Source: Pseudomonas sp. TCU-HL1 (GTDB taxonomy: Bacteria; Pseudomonadota; Gammaproteobacteria; Pseudomonadales; Pseudomonadaceae). From it: a stretch of DNA of 64,000 bases. Location: positions 4,216,001-4,280,000 of the forward strand of contig NZ_CP015992.1 of NCBI RefSeq assembly GCF_001708505.1, read 5' to 3'. How positions within the stretch are numbered: the first letter of the stretch is position 1; every line of letters starts with the position of its first letter. This document shows, in pieces, positions 8,407 to 16,369 of the stretch. The translations under genes and the position numbers were made by a program. The notes under the pieces were generated by a model that ran no database searches, was not told the origin of the DNA, and was given only the letters and a program-made list of their open reading frames with translations.

Positions 8407-10189
8407 CGGCGTTGATCCACTCTTTGACGACCAGGGCCACGCGGCCCGGATCTTCGGCTACCAGGTTCTTGATGGCGTTGAGCTGCGCATCATACCCATC
8501 GCTCGGGCTGGGCAGGAGAATGCTTTGCGGACCACCCAGGCTGACGCGGTCATCCGACAGCTCGCCAGACAGTCCCATCTCGCCCAGTTCGACGTCGCCG
8601 CCGCGGCCACCGTCCAGTTCCCTGGCCCTGTTCGTGCCACTGATGTTGTTCAGCACCGGACGCAACACACCGAACACCAGCACCAGGATGAAGAGCACGC
8701 CCAGCACCTGCTTCACCACATCCCAGAACCAGGGCTGGGTGTAGAACGGAATGTCGATGATTTCTTCGCCAGTGTCGGTCGAGAATGCGGTGTTGATCAC
8801 GCTGACGCTGTCGCCACGGCTGGCGTCATAGCCCACCGAGTCCTGCACCAGCCGGGTGAAGCGGGCGATCTCGTCGGCGCTCCAGGGCACTCGGCTGGCT
8901 TCGCCCGTCTGCGGGTCCAGCTTGACCTGATCGTCCAGCACCACCGCGACGGAAAGCCGGCGCAGGCGGCCCTGCTGCTGCTTGGTGTAGCTGATGGAAC
9001 GGTCCAGCTCGAAGTTGCGGGTGGTCTGGTCACGCTTGTCGGTGGGGTACGGCGCGAGCATCGGCTTGCCGGTGGCCGGGTCGATGATCTGCTGGCCGTT
9101 GTCATCCAGCAGCGGCTGACCCGGCTGTACGCCGGCCGGCGCTGAACCGGCGGCCTGCTGGGGGGCGGCGCCGGGCGCCGGCGGCTGGTTGGACAGCGCA
9201 CCGGGTACGCCCTGCGGGCCGCCGTTGTTCTGCCGCTCTTCGGCGAGCTTCTGCTCGCTGCGCAGGGCCGGCTGGTCCGGATTGAACATCTCGGACGTGG
9301 ATTCGACGGCGCTGAAGTCCACGTCTGCGGAAACTTCCGCCTTGTAGCGGCCATTGCCCAGAACCGGCTGCAGGATGCTATGCACACGCTGGGTGTACAG
9401 GGTCTCCATGCGCCGGGTGTAGTCGAACTGCTTGCCGGCCATGGTCAGCTCGGACAGCTCCTGCTGGTCGGACAGCAGGTTGCCTTTCTGGTCCACGACC
9501 GTGACCTGGGACTTCGCCAGCTCCGGCACGCTGGTGGCCACGAGGTTGACGATGGCCATCACCTGACTCGGCTCCAGGGCGCGGCCTGAATAAAGCTCGA
9601 CGAGTACGGAAGCCGTCGGTTTGCGCTCGTCACGAACGAATACCGAGCTCTTCGGAATCGCCAGGTGCACACGGGCACCCTTGACGTTGTTCAGGCTGGA
9701 AATGGTGCGGGCCAGCTCGCCTTCCAGGCCCCGGCGGTAGCGCGTGGCCTCCATGAACTGGCTGGTGCCAAGCCCCTGTTCCTTGTCGAGAATCTCGAAA
9801 CCGACGGTGTTGTCGCTGGGCGTGACGCCGGCGGCGGCGAGCTTCATGCGGGCGCGGGCCAGATCGTCGGACTTCACCAGCAAGGCGCCGGAGTTGGGCT
9901 CGATCTTGTAGGGGATGTCCGCAGCACCCAAGGCTTCCACCACCTGGTTGGCGTCCATCCCGGACAGGCTGCCGTACAACGGCCGATAGTCCGGCTGCTG
10001 CGACCAGAGCACCACGGCAAAACCGATGGCGACACTGGCGGCCAGGCCGACCAGCAGGCCGACCTGACGCAGCATGCTCATCTGCGAGAGGTTTTCCAGG
10101 AAAGACAAGCCGAACAGCGGCTTCTTCTCTTCCGACGCACCTTGCGCGTCTGCCTTGGCGGGGACCTTTGCAACAGCGGCTTCAGCCAT
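8399..10189 (-). CDS. fliF: FliF, MS-ring protein
   Basis: FliF polymerises into the inner-membrane MS-ring, the first structure of the basal body. The 596-residue protein has two membrane segments, at about residues 42-62 and 491-509. Between them lies a large periplasmic part with ring-building motifs (YRRGLEGELARTISSLNNVKGARVHLAIP) and a Pro/Gln-rich linker around residues 305-350. The cytoplasmic tail ends in LVAEDPGRVALVVKEWINADE, the FliG-binding helix. It follows fliE by 14 bases. Confidence 0.97.
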   Translation of the reverse strand: MAEAAVAKVPAKADAQGASEEKKPLFGLSFLENLSQMSMLRQVGLLVGLAASVAIGFAVVLWSQQPDYRPLYGSLSGMDANQVVEALGAADIPYKIEPNSGALLVKSDDLARARMKLAAAGVTPSDNTVGFEILDKEQGLGTSQFMEATRYRRGLEGELARTISSLNNVKGARVHLAIPKSSVFVRDERKPTASVLVELYSGRALEPSQVMAIVNLVATSVPELAKSQVTVVDQKGNLLSDQQELSELTMAGKQFDYTRRMETLYTQRVHSILQPVLGNGRYKAEVSADVDFSAVESTSEMFNPDQPALRSEQKLAEERQNNGGPQGVPGALSNQPPAPGAAPQQAAGSAPAGVQPGQPLLDDNGQQIIDPATGKPMLAPYPTDKRDQTTRNFELDRSISYTKQQQGRLRRLSVAVVLDDQVKLDPQTGEASRVPWSADEIARFTRLVQDSVGYDASRGDSVSVINTAFSTDTGEEIIDIPFYTQPWFWDVVKQVLGVLFILVLVFGVLRPVLNNISGTNRARELDGGRGGDVELGEMGLSGELSDDRVSLGGPQSILLPSPSDGYDAQLNAIKNLVAEDPGRVALVVKEWINADE

Positions 10190-10203
10190 TTCTCAATCCG
10201 TCC

Positions 10204-10536
10204 TCAAACCGGCATCTGCATGATGTCTTGGTAGGCCTGGACCAGTTTGTTACGCACCTGGGTCATGGCCTCGAACGAAACGCTGGCTTTCTGCGACGCG
10301 ATCATGACGTCGGTAAGGTCCACACCTTTCTGGCCGACCTCGAATGCGGTGGCCATTTCAGTGGAAACCTTCTGGGTATCCGCGACCTTGTTGACCGCCT
10401 TGCCGAGCATGTCGGCGAAGCTCGGCACACCGGCCTCAGGGGCTGCTTCGGGGGCAGGCTTGGCACGGGCCATGGCATCCATCTGCATGGCTCGCATTTC
10501 CAACATCAGGCGATTGAACTCAACACCCTGGGTCAT
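10204..10536 (-). CDS. fliE: FliE, MS-ring/rod junction protein
   Basis: FliE links the FliF ring to the rod and is among the first exported subunits. The 110-residue protein has the typical N-terminus MTQGVEFNRLMLEMRAMQ and the conserved C-terminal region VDLTDVMIASQKASVSFEAMTQVRNKLVQAYQDIMQMPV (given by pieces: residues about 72-110). The ATG at 10536 is preferred to a GTG three bases upstream because GGAGG lies six bases before it. It is the first gene of fliEFGHIJ, and a sigma-54 promoter lies 58 bases upstream. Confidence 0.94.
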   Translation of the reverse strand: MTQGVEFNRLMLEMRAMQMDAMARAKPAPEAAPEAGVPSFADMLGKAVNKVADTQKVSTEMATAFEVGQKGVDLTDVMIASQKASVSFEAMTQVRNKLVQAYQDIMQMPV

Positions 10537-10593
10537 CACATTCCTCCAACTGCCGCGATTTTTTGACGCTACGCGGTCCGATGAAGGGGTATC

Positions 10594-10610
10594 TGCAACA
10601 AGGGTGCCAA
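10594..10610 (-). promoter_or_regulatory. Sigma-54 promoter of fliEFGHIJ
   Basis: The minus-strand sequence TTGGCACCCTTGTTGCA matches the RpoN consensus at both boxes, with GG-N10-GC spacing. It lies 58 bases upstream of the fliE start, in the position expected for a FleR-activated (class II/III) promoter. Confidence 0.82.
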
Positions 10611-10648
10611 AAGCTCAGGGACGGGTGTTTTGGGGGGGCTCTGGATTT

Positions 10649-10712
10649 GTAGGAGCGAGCTCTGCTCGCGAAAGATCGCGCTCGGGCTGTTCGCGAGCAG
10701 AGCTCGCTCCTA
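10649..10712. repeat. REP-like inverted repeat, GTAGGAGCGAGCTCTGCTCGC family
   Basis: Two arms, each reading GTAGGAGCGAGCTCTGCTCG on its own strand, face each other around about 17 bases, and each arm is itself palindromic (CGAGC-TCTGCTCG). A second copy of the pair lies at 45002-45065. It fills most of the fleR-fliE gap. This design is a common pseudomonad intergenic repeat. A short G/C palindrome (GGATGGGTGG...CCGCCCCATCC) follows at about 10727-10761. Confidence 0.8.
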
Positions 10713-10772
10713 GGTAAAGTGCGCAGGATGGGTGGAGCGGAACGCCGCCCGCCCCATCCTACGGACTCTCCC

Positions 10773-12167
10773 TCAGCTGGCGTAGAGATAAGCCTCGACA
10801 TCCATGCCGGCATCGCGCATCTGGGCCAGCTTGTAGCGCAGGGTGCGCGGGCTGATGCCCAGGCGCTCGGCGGCTTCCTTACGGCGGCCGCGCTCGGAAC
10901 GCAGGGTGTCAATGATCATCTGGAACTCATGTCGACGCAGGTCATCGCCCAAGGCGCTGGGCGCCTCGACAGGAGCGCTGGCCAGCGGCAACGCGACCAC
11001 CGGGGCGGGCGACGGAACCGGCGCCAGGGCCATGCCAATGGGCGAAGTCAGGCAGAGGTCGTGCGGCTGGATCAGCCCTCCCTGCTGCAGGATCAGCGCG
11101 CGCTGCACAGCGTTATCCAGTTCACGCACGTTGCCCGGCCAGCCATGCGCCAGCAGGGCAGCCTGGGCCTCATTGGAGAAGCGCACGGCAGCATGATTCA
11201 TTTTTTTGACGTGCTTGCCCAGCAGGCGCTCAGCCAGGGGCAGGATGTCCGCCGGACGCTCACGCAGCGGACGCCAGGCCAGCGGGAACACCGAGAGGCG
11301 GTAGTACAGGTCTTCGCGGAATCGCCCGGCCGCGACTTCGCCGGCGAGGTCCCGGTTGGTGGTGGCAAGTACGCGGATATCGAGGTTGATCGGCCGACGC
11401 GCACCCACCCGCTCCACTTCGCGCTCCTGCAGCACGCGCAGCAACTTGGCTTGCAGGCCCAACGGCATTTCGGAAATCTCGTCGAGCAGGATGGTGCCAC
11501 CGTCGGCCAGCTCGAACTTGCCCGGCGCGCTGGCAACCGCCCCGGTGAAGGCCCCCTTCTCATGACCGAACAGGGTGGCCTCGAGCATGTTGTCCGGAAT
11601 GGCCGCGCAGTTGATGGCGATGAAGGGGCCAGAGGCGCGGTTCGACTGCTGGTGGATGTACTGCGCCAACACTTCCTTGCCCGTACCGGACTCGCCCGAG
11701 ATCAGCACGGTGGAATCACTGCGCGCGACCCGCGCAGCCAGTTCGAGCAACTGACGGCTCGCCGGCTCCAGCGCCACCGGACCGCCACTGGCGGACTGGG
11801 CCACACGACCGAGCGCATGGCGCGCCACCAGATCCAGCAAGGTATTGGGCTCGAAGGGCTTCACCAGATAGTCGGCCGCGCCCTGGCGCATGGCTTCTAC
11901 CGCGCGCTCTACGGCGCCAAAGGCGGTCATCAGAAGCACGGGCAATTGCGGGTAACGCCGACGCACGATCGCCAGCAACTGGTGACCGTCCATGCCGGGC
12001 ATGTTGACGTCGCTGACCATGAGGCCGAAAGGCTCCTCGCCCAGCGCCACCAGGGCAGCCTCGGCGCAGTCCACCGCACGGAAGTCGTAGCCACCGATCA
12101 ACAGGGTGTCCGCCAGGGCCTCTCGCAGGGCGCGGTCGTCTTCGACCAGCAGAATTTTGGCAGTCAT
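10773..12167 (-). CDS. fleR: FleR, sigma-54-dependent flagellar response regulator
   Basis: FleR is the NtrC-type partner of FleS and activates the class III rod and hook promoters. The 464-residue protein has a receiver domain (phospho-acceptor Asp53 in SDVNMPGMDG), an AAA+ domain with Walker A GESGTGKE and the sigma-54-contacting GAFTGA loop, and a C-terminal Fis-type helix-turn-helix (KEAAERLGISPRTLRYKLAQM). It lies 6 bases after fleS, in one operon. Gene order fleQ-fleS-fleR-fliE is as in P. aeruginosa. Confidence 0.96.
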   Translation of the reverse strand: MTAKILLVEDDRALREALADTLLIGGYDFRAVDCAEAALVALGEEPFGLMVSDVNMPGMDGHQLLAIVRRRYPQLPVLLMTAFGAVERAVEAMRQGAADYLVKPFEPNTLLDLVARHALGRVAQSASGGPVALEPASRQLLELAARVARSDSTVLISGESGTGKEVLAQYIHQQSNRASGPFIAINCAAIPDNMLEATLFGHEKGAFTGAVASAPGKFELADGGTILLDEISEMPLGLQAKLLRVLQEREVERVGARRPINLDIRVLATTNRDLAGEVAAGRFREDLYYRLSVFPLAWRPLRERPADILPLAERLLGKHVKKMNHAAVRFSNEAQAALLAHGWPGNVRELDNAVQRALILQQGGLIQPHDLCLTSPIGMALAPVPSPAPVVALPLASAPVEAPSALGDDLRRHEFQMIIDTLRSERGRRKEAAERLGISPRTLRYKLAQMRDAGMDVEAYLYAS

Positions 12168-12173
12168 CGTCCT

Positions 12174-13379
12174 TTACTCCTGTGTAACCGACTGAGCCGC
12201 GGGAATCAGCGGCAAGACCAGGGTGGCGCACGTACCGCGGCCAGGCCGCGAGCGCAGCCGCAACTCGCCCTGGTGGGCACGCGCCACCGCCTTGACCACC
12301 GCCAGTCCGAGGCCGGTCCCGGTGGTCCTGGTGGTGAAGAAGGGTTCGCCCAGGCGCGCCAGGGTGATGGCATCGACTCCGGGGCCGTTGTCGCTGATGG
12401 TCAGGCGCAGCTCACCGCCACGCCGGTAGAGATGCACCTTCAGCCGCAGGTTGCGACCGGCGGCCTGGTTCGCGTTTTCGATCAGGTTGAGCAACGCCCC
12501 GACCAGGGTGTCTCGGTTGCACAACAACTCGCCCCCGGCCAGGTCGCACTGCCAGCGAACGTGCTGGCCTTGTACATGGGATTCGGCCGAAGCGCGCAGC
12601 GCCCCAAACAGCGCTGACGGCGCCAGGCGGTCCGGCAGAGGCAGGTCGCCGCGGGCGAACACCAGCATGTCGCGAACCTGGTGTTCCAGTTCGTGCAGGC
12701 GCTCCTTGAGGCGACCGGCGAAGCGTTGCTGTTGATCCGTCGGCAGGACCTGCTGGGTCAGGTGGCCGGCATAGAGCAAGGCGGCCGAGAGCGGCGTGCG
12801 GATCTGATGAGCCAGTGAGGCGACCATGCGCCCCAGGGCGGAAAGACGTTCGTGGCGAGCGAGCTGATCCTGCAGGCGACGGGTTTCCGTCAGGTCGGTA
12901 AGGAGGACCAGTTGCCCCGGCTCGCCATTGAGGGAGCGAGTGGCGATGGAAAGCCGGCGGCCATTCTTGAGGGAGATCTCGTGGCCGTCGTCTTCGCGGG
13001 GAGCGAAATTGCGGGCGATCACTTCACGCCAGAGCATGCCGGCCAGGGGCTGGCCAAGCAGGCCGCGTGCCACCGGATTGGCTTCACGCACCACGCCCTG
13101 ACCATCGATCACGATGACGCCGCCAGGCAGCAGGTCCAGCAGGCTCTGCAGGCGGTTGGCCAGACGTTCCTTCTCCGCCAGCTCCTGCATGCGCTGGGCA
13201 CTGACCAGGGCCAGTTGGCCCTTCAGCTCAGTGACCCGCGCCTCCAGCATGCTGTAGGACTCGCTCAGCTGCGTCGACATCTGATTGAACAGCGCAAAGG
13301 CCTGTTCAAGGCCTGCGCGGCTGGCGTGTTCGGCGGGGGCGGTTTCCGCGTTCTGTGCGGGGGGGACGACTTGGCTCAT
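12174..13379 (-). CDS. fleS: FleS, flagellar sensor histidine kinase
   Basis: FleS is a soluble PAS-containing kinase that phosphorylates FleR. The 401-residue product has a PAS-like region at about residues 90-170 (GVIVIDGQGVVREANPVA). Next come the HisKA box with the phospho-histidine in SLAHQIRTPLSAAL and the ATP-binding domain with the N box LLNLIENANQA and G boxes DNGPGVD and GTGLGLAVVK. No membrane segment is seen. The start at 13379 (MSQVVPPAQN) has AGAGAAG just upstream; an ATG 18 bases earlier lacks one. Confidence 0.95.
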   Translation of the reverse strand: MSQVVPPAQNAETAPAEHASRAGLEQAFALFNQMSTQLSESYSMLEARVTELKGQLALVSAQRMQELAEKERLANRLQSLLDLLPGGVIVIDGQGVVREANPVARGLLGQPLAGMLWREVIARNFAPREDDGHEISLKNGRRLSIATRSLNGEPGQLVLLTDLTETRRLQDQLARHERLSALGRMVASLAHQIRTPLSAALLYAGHLTQQVLPTDQQQRFAGRLKERLHELEHQVRDMLVFARGDLPLPDRLAPSALFGALRASAESHVQGQHVRWQCDLAGGELLCNRDTLVGALLNLIENANQAAGRNLRLKVHLYRRGGELRLTISDNGPGVDAITLARLGEPFFTTRTTGTGLGLAVVKAVARAHQGELRLRSRPGRGTCATLVLPLIPAAQSVTQE

Positions 13380-13431
13380 GCTCTTCTCTCGCTCCATCGA
13401 CCGTCAGCAGACGGTCGGTCGAGGGAGATAA

Positions 13432-13448
13432 AGCAATACCCGTGCCTA
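13432..13448 (-). promoter_or_regulatory. Sigma-54 promoter of fleSR
   Basis: The minus-strand sequence TAGGCACGGGTATTGCT has GGCACG at -24 and TTGCT at -12, spaced GG-N10-GC. It lies 53 bases upstream of fleS, downstream of fleQ, as expected for the FleQ-dependent class II operon fleSR. A small inverted repeat (GACCGTC...GACGGTC, 13400-13419) lies between promoter and start. Confidence 0.8.
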
Positions 13449-13489
13449 AAATTTAATCCTTACAAAACAATGACTTGGAAAAAACGGAA

Positions 13490-14962
13490 TTATTCTTCCG
13501 CCAATTCCTCGTCGCGACGGCTCATGCCGTACTTGCGCATCTTCTCCACCAGGGTGGTACGACGGATGCGCAGGCGCTCGGCCGCACGGGCCACCACGCC
13601 GGATGCATCGTCCAGCGCCTGCTGGATCAGGCCCTGCTCGAGGTTACCGAGGTAGTCCTTGAGGTCCAGACCTTCCGGCGGCAGCAGCGCGGGAGCACTG
13701 ACACCAGGCAGGCCGGCACCGATGGCCGAACGCTCCTCGATTTCCTCGCGCAGGCTGGCCTTGAGCTGCTCGTCCTCGTCGTCGACATGGCGGAACTTCT
13801 TCGGCAGCTCGCTGACGCCGATGACGCCGTACGGATGCATGATCGCCATGCGCTCGACGAGGTTGGCCAGCTCACGGACGTTGCCCGGCCAATCGTGGTT
13901 GCACAGGGACATGATGGCGGCGGAGTTGAAGCGGATGGAACCGCGCTTCTCATGCTCCATCCGCGAAATCAGCTCGTTGATCAGCAGCGGAATGTCTTCC
14001 ACTCGCTCACGCAGCGGCGCCATGTCGATGGGGAAAACGTTGAGGCGGTAGTAGAGGTCTTCGCGGAAGCTGCCGGCCTCGATCATCTGCTCGAGATTCT
14101 TGTGGGTCGCGGCGATGATGCGCACGTCCACATTCTGCGTCTTGTTGCTGCCGACCCGCTCGAAGGTGCGTTCCTGCAGCACGCGCAGCAGCTTGACCTG
14201 CATCGGCAGCGGCATGTCGCCGATCTCGTCCAGGAACAGGGTGCCGCCGTTGGCCAGCTCGAAGCGCCCGGCCCGGCTGGTGATGGCGCCGGTGAAGGCG
14301 CCCTTCTCATGGCCGAAGAGTTCGCTTTCCAGCAATTCCGCCGGAATGGCACCGCAGTTGACCGGCACGAACGGCGCTTCACGGCGCTTGGAATGGTAGT
14401 GAAGGTTGCGCGCCACGACTTCCTTGCCGGTGCCGGACTCGCCGAGGATCAGCACGCTGGCATCCGTATCGGCCACCTGCTGCATCATCTGCCGCACCTG
14501 CTGGATGGCACGGCTGGTGCCGACCAGACTGCGAAACAGGTTGGGCTCACGCTGACGGCCACGCTCGCGCGCGTGGTCATACATTTCGCGGTAGACCTGG
14601 GCGCGGTGCAGGGAATCGAGCAGCTTGTTGTAGCTGGGCGGCATTTCCAGGCTGGCCAACAGGCGGCGGCGCAGGTCTTCAGGCCATTCCACCTGGATCT
14701 GATCGCCGATCAGCAACACCGGCAGGAACTCGTCCCAGGCCAGCAGTTGCTTGATCAGTTCCAGCGTGCCGCCCTTGGCGTTCACCTCGCCCAGCATGAC
14801 GCACAGGACGTCGCGGCTGGCGCTCAGGGAATCGGTTGCGTCGCGCCAATCATCGCTGGCACAGGACAGGTACTCTTCCCCGAGGAAATTCAGGATCACC
14901 GCAAAATCGCGGCGGCGATCGCTATTGTCGTCGATCAGCAGAATCTTGGTTTCACGCCACAT
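13490..14962 (-). CDS. fleQ: FleQ, master flagellar activator and c-di-GMP receptor
   Basis: FleQ sits at the top of the flagellar cascade with sigma-54 and also represses or activates biofilm genes according to c-di-GMP. The 490-residue length equals that of P. aeruginosa. The N-terminal receiver-like domain lacks a phospho-aspartate at the expected strand (VCVMLGEV). The AAA+ domain has Walker A GESGTGKE at 174-181 and the GAFTGA loop at 221-226. The c-di-GMP contact residues known for this protein are present: LFRS at 142-145, Arg185 and Asn186. A Fis-type helix-turn-helix ends the protein. Confidence 0.97.
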   Translation of the reverse strand: MWRETKILLIDDNSDRRRDFAVILNFLGEEYLSCASDDWRDATDSLSASRDVLCVMLGEVNAKGGTLELIKQLLAWDEFLPVLLIGDQIQVEWPEDLRRRLLASLEMPPSYNKLLDSLHRAQVYREMYDHARERGRQREPNLFRSLVGTSRAIQQVRQMMQQVADTDASVLILGESGTGKEVVARNLHYHSKRREAPFVPVNCGAIPAELLESELFGHEKGAFTGAITSRAGRFELANGGTLFLDEIGDMPLPMQVKLLRVLQERTFERVGSNKTQNVDVRIIAATHKNLEQMIEAGSFREDLYYRLNVFPIDMAPLRERVEDIPLLINELISRMEHEKRGSIRFNSAAIMSLCNHDWPGNVRELANLVERMAIMHPYGVIGVSELPKKFRHVDDEDEQLKASLREEIEERSAIGAGLPGVSAPALLPPEGLDLKDYLGNLEQGLIQQALDDASGVVARAAERLRIRRTTLVEKMRKYGMSRRDEELAEE

Positions 14963-15057
14963 TGTCTGGTTCTTGCTTTTAGGGCTGAACGCCGCGTTTC
15001 GCAGCGCATGGGCAGACGGTGCATCCCTGGATCGGAGTTGACCGGCAATTGGCCACT

Positions 15058-15086
15058 AGTAAAGTGAAAAACCTTTGCCGAGTCAA
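15058..15086 (-). promoter_or_regulatory. Candidate sigma-70 promoter of fleQ
   Basis: On the minus strand TTGACT (15086-15081) and TTTACT (15063-15058) are separated by 17 bases. They lie about 96 bases upstream of fleQ in a 218-base gap with no gene. fleQ is transcribed by sigma-70 in P. aeruginosa, so a vegetative promoter is expected here. The -10 box matches only four of six bases. Confidence 0.5.
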
Positions 15087-15180
15087 TTTTATGGCGTGCT
15101 TTTTTTGGTCTGGCCGACGGAATGGCTAAGCGGTTGTCGGGGCAGTATCGAACTGATATCAGAAGAGCATCACCTGGCCA

Positions 15181-15477
15181 TCAGCCAAATAGCTTGTAGA
15201 CCTTGGCGCCTTGCTGGGACTGGTTGAGCTGGATCAGTTCACTGGCGATGCGCTGCCGCTCGGCCTGGCAAATCGAGACCAACTCCTGGTAAAGCGCCAG
15301 CAGCTCCTGCAGACGGCTACCGAGTTGCTCGGTGTCGTCGCTGGCATCGACCATGGCGTCATCGACGGCCTGGCGGCAGAGCTGGTCCAGCTCACCGATG
15401 GCCGCCCAGTCCTGGCGGGCCAGCGCTTCGCGCAGGGCCACGCCTGTGACCTCTAGACGCTGGACTGATGCATTCAT
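15181..15477 (-). CDS. FliT/FleP-like small flagellar protein
   Basis: This 98-residue protein (MNASVQRLEVTGVALREAL...) is mostly helical, with no membrane segment or signal. Length and position after fliS and before fleQ match the P. aeruginosa gene called fleP and the fliT slot of other pseudomonads. FliT is an export chaperone for FliD. FleP was reported to affect pilus length and its mechanism is unclear, so I leave the symbol open. The start at 15477 has AGGAG eight bases upstream; the frame runs 45 bases further but without a site. It lies 28 bases after the second fliS. Confidence 0.7.
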   Translation of the reverse strand: MNASVQRLEVTGVALREALARQDWAAIGELDQLCRQAVDDAMVDASDDTEQLGSRLQELLALYQELVSICQAERQRIASELIQLNQSQQGAKVYKLFG

Positions 15478-15505
15478 TGGAACTCTCCTGCCAACCCGGA
15501 AGGCA

Positions 15506-15886
15506 TCACTGGGCGATGCCATCCCATCCGGTTTTTACGTTGCGCAGCAACCCTGCCACTTCATCCACTAGCGCAGCGTCGCTTTTCAGGTTCGCTTCGA
15601 GTAGGCGGGACACCATGTACTCGTAGAGTGAGTCGAGGTTGGCGGCGATTTCGCCACCCTGCTCGAAGTTCAGGCCATCACGCAGGCCGCCAATGATAGC
15701 GATAGCCTTGCCGATCAGCTCGCCTTTTTGCGCCGGCTGACCGCGCTCGATGGCACCACGGGCCTGGGCAAGGCGAGTCAGGCCGCCTTCCATGAGCATC
15801 TGGATCAGCCGATGGGGGCTGGCATCCACGGCCTGGGCCTGGGTATTAACGGACTGATACTGCTTGAGGGCCGCCATCGCGTTCAT
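15506..15886 (-). CDS. fliS: FliS, flagellin export chaperone (canonical copy)
   Basis: FliS binds the C-terminus of flagellin in the cytoplasm and prevents early polymerisation. The 126-residue protein has the family signature: a Tyr near the N-terminus (LKQYQSVNTQAQAVDASPHRLIQMLMEG), a four-helix bundle, and the motif LDSLYEYMVSRLLEANL. It is the second of two tandem FliS-family genes here and the more typical in its N-terminal Q-x-x-V-x-T segment. It is probably cotranscribed with fliD and the first copy. Confidence 0.93.
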   Translation of the reverse strand: MNAMAALKQYQSVNTQAQAVDASPHRLIQMLMEGGLTRLAQARGAIERGQPAQKGELIGKAIAIIGGLRDGLNFEQGGEIAANLDSLYEYMVSRLLEANLKSDAALVDEVAGLLRNVKTGWDGIAQ

Positions 15887-15970
15887 GTTCGCTCTCGCTC
15901 ATGTGTCGGGCTGTGATACCCAAGGTATCGGCAGCACCAGCGAGAGCTTTAGCTCGCACCTTTGCAGAAA

Positions 15971-16369
15971 TCAGGAAATTTCTGCGGCGACCGGCGCACC
16001 CACTTCCGGGCCGATGGAATCCCAGGCCTGCTTGATCTCCAGCAGCAACGCCTCGACCTCGTCGATGGGGCGCGGCGAGTTGTCCAGGGACACGCTGGCG
16101 AGCCGGCGGGTCATGTAGTCGTACAGCGCATCGAGGTTATCGGCAATCTCGCCACCAAGCTGCTTGTCCAGGCTGGCCTGGAGCACACCGATGATGCTGA
16201 GGGTGGAGCCGACCGCCAGCCCGCGCACTTCAGGGTTGCCGGTTTCCAGGCCGTGACGGGCCAGGGAAAGGCGTTCCAGCGCACCTTCCAGCAACAGCTG
16301 CACCGCTCGGTAGGGGGTGACTTCCTGACTGGTCTTGACCTGTTTGTAGGTATCGATCGGACTATTCAT
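15971..16369 (-). CDS. FliS paralogue
   Basis: The 132-residue protein is a second FliS-family chaperone, sharing the frame of Y-K-Q, V-x-PYRAVQLLLEGALERL and IADNLDALYDYMTRRLASVSL with its neighbour at 15506 but diverged elsewhere. Its C-terminal tail (GPEVGAPVAAEIS) is extra. Its ATG shares one base with the fliD stop codon (TGATG), so translation is coupled to the filament cap gene. The duplicate could serve a different flagellin region or FliD; the sequence does not decide. Confidence 0.85.
   Translation of the reverse strand: MNSPIDTYKQVKTSQEVTPYRAVQLLLEGALERLSLARHGLETGNPEVRGLAVGSTLSIIGVLQASLDKQLGGEIADNLDALYDYMTRRLASVSLDNSPRPIDEVEALLLEIKQAWDSIGPEVGAPVAAEIS

Noticed and set aside
13490..14962. 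FleQ as an ordinary phosphorylated response regulator
   Set aside because: The receiver-like domain lacks the phospho-aspartate at the expected strand and has the c-di-GMP residues of FleQ instead.
13475..15067. Long plus-strand open frame (530 codons) opposite fleQ
   Set aside because: fleQ is unmistakable on the minus strand; the opposite frame is rich in His, Gln, Leu and Ala, as is typical of complement frames of GC-rich genes.
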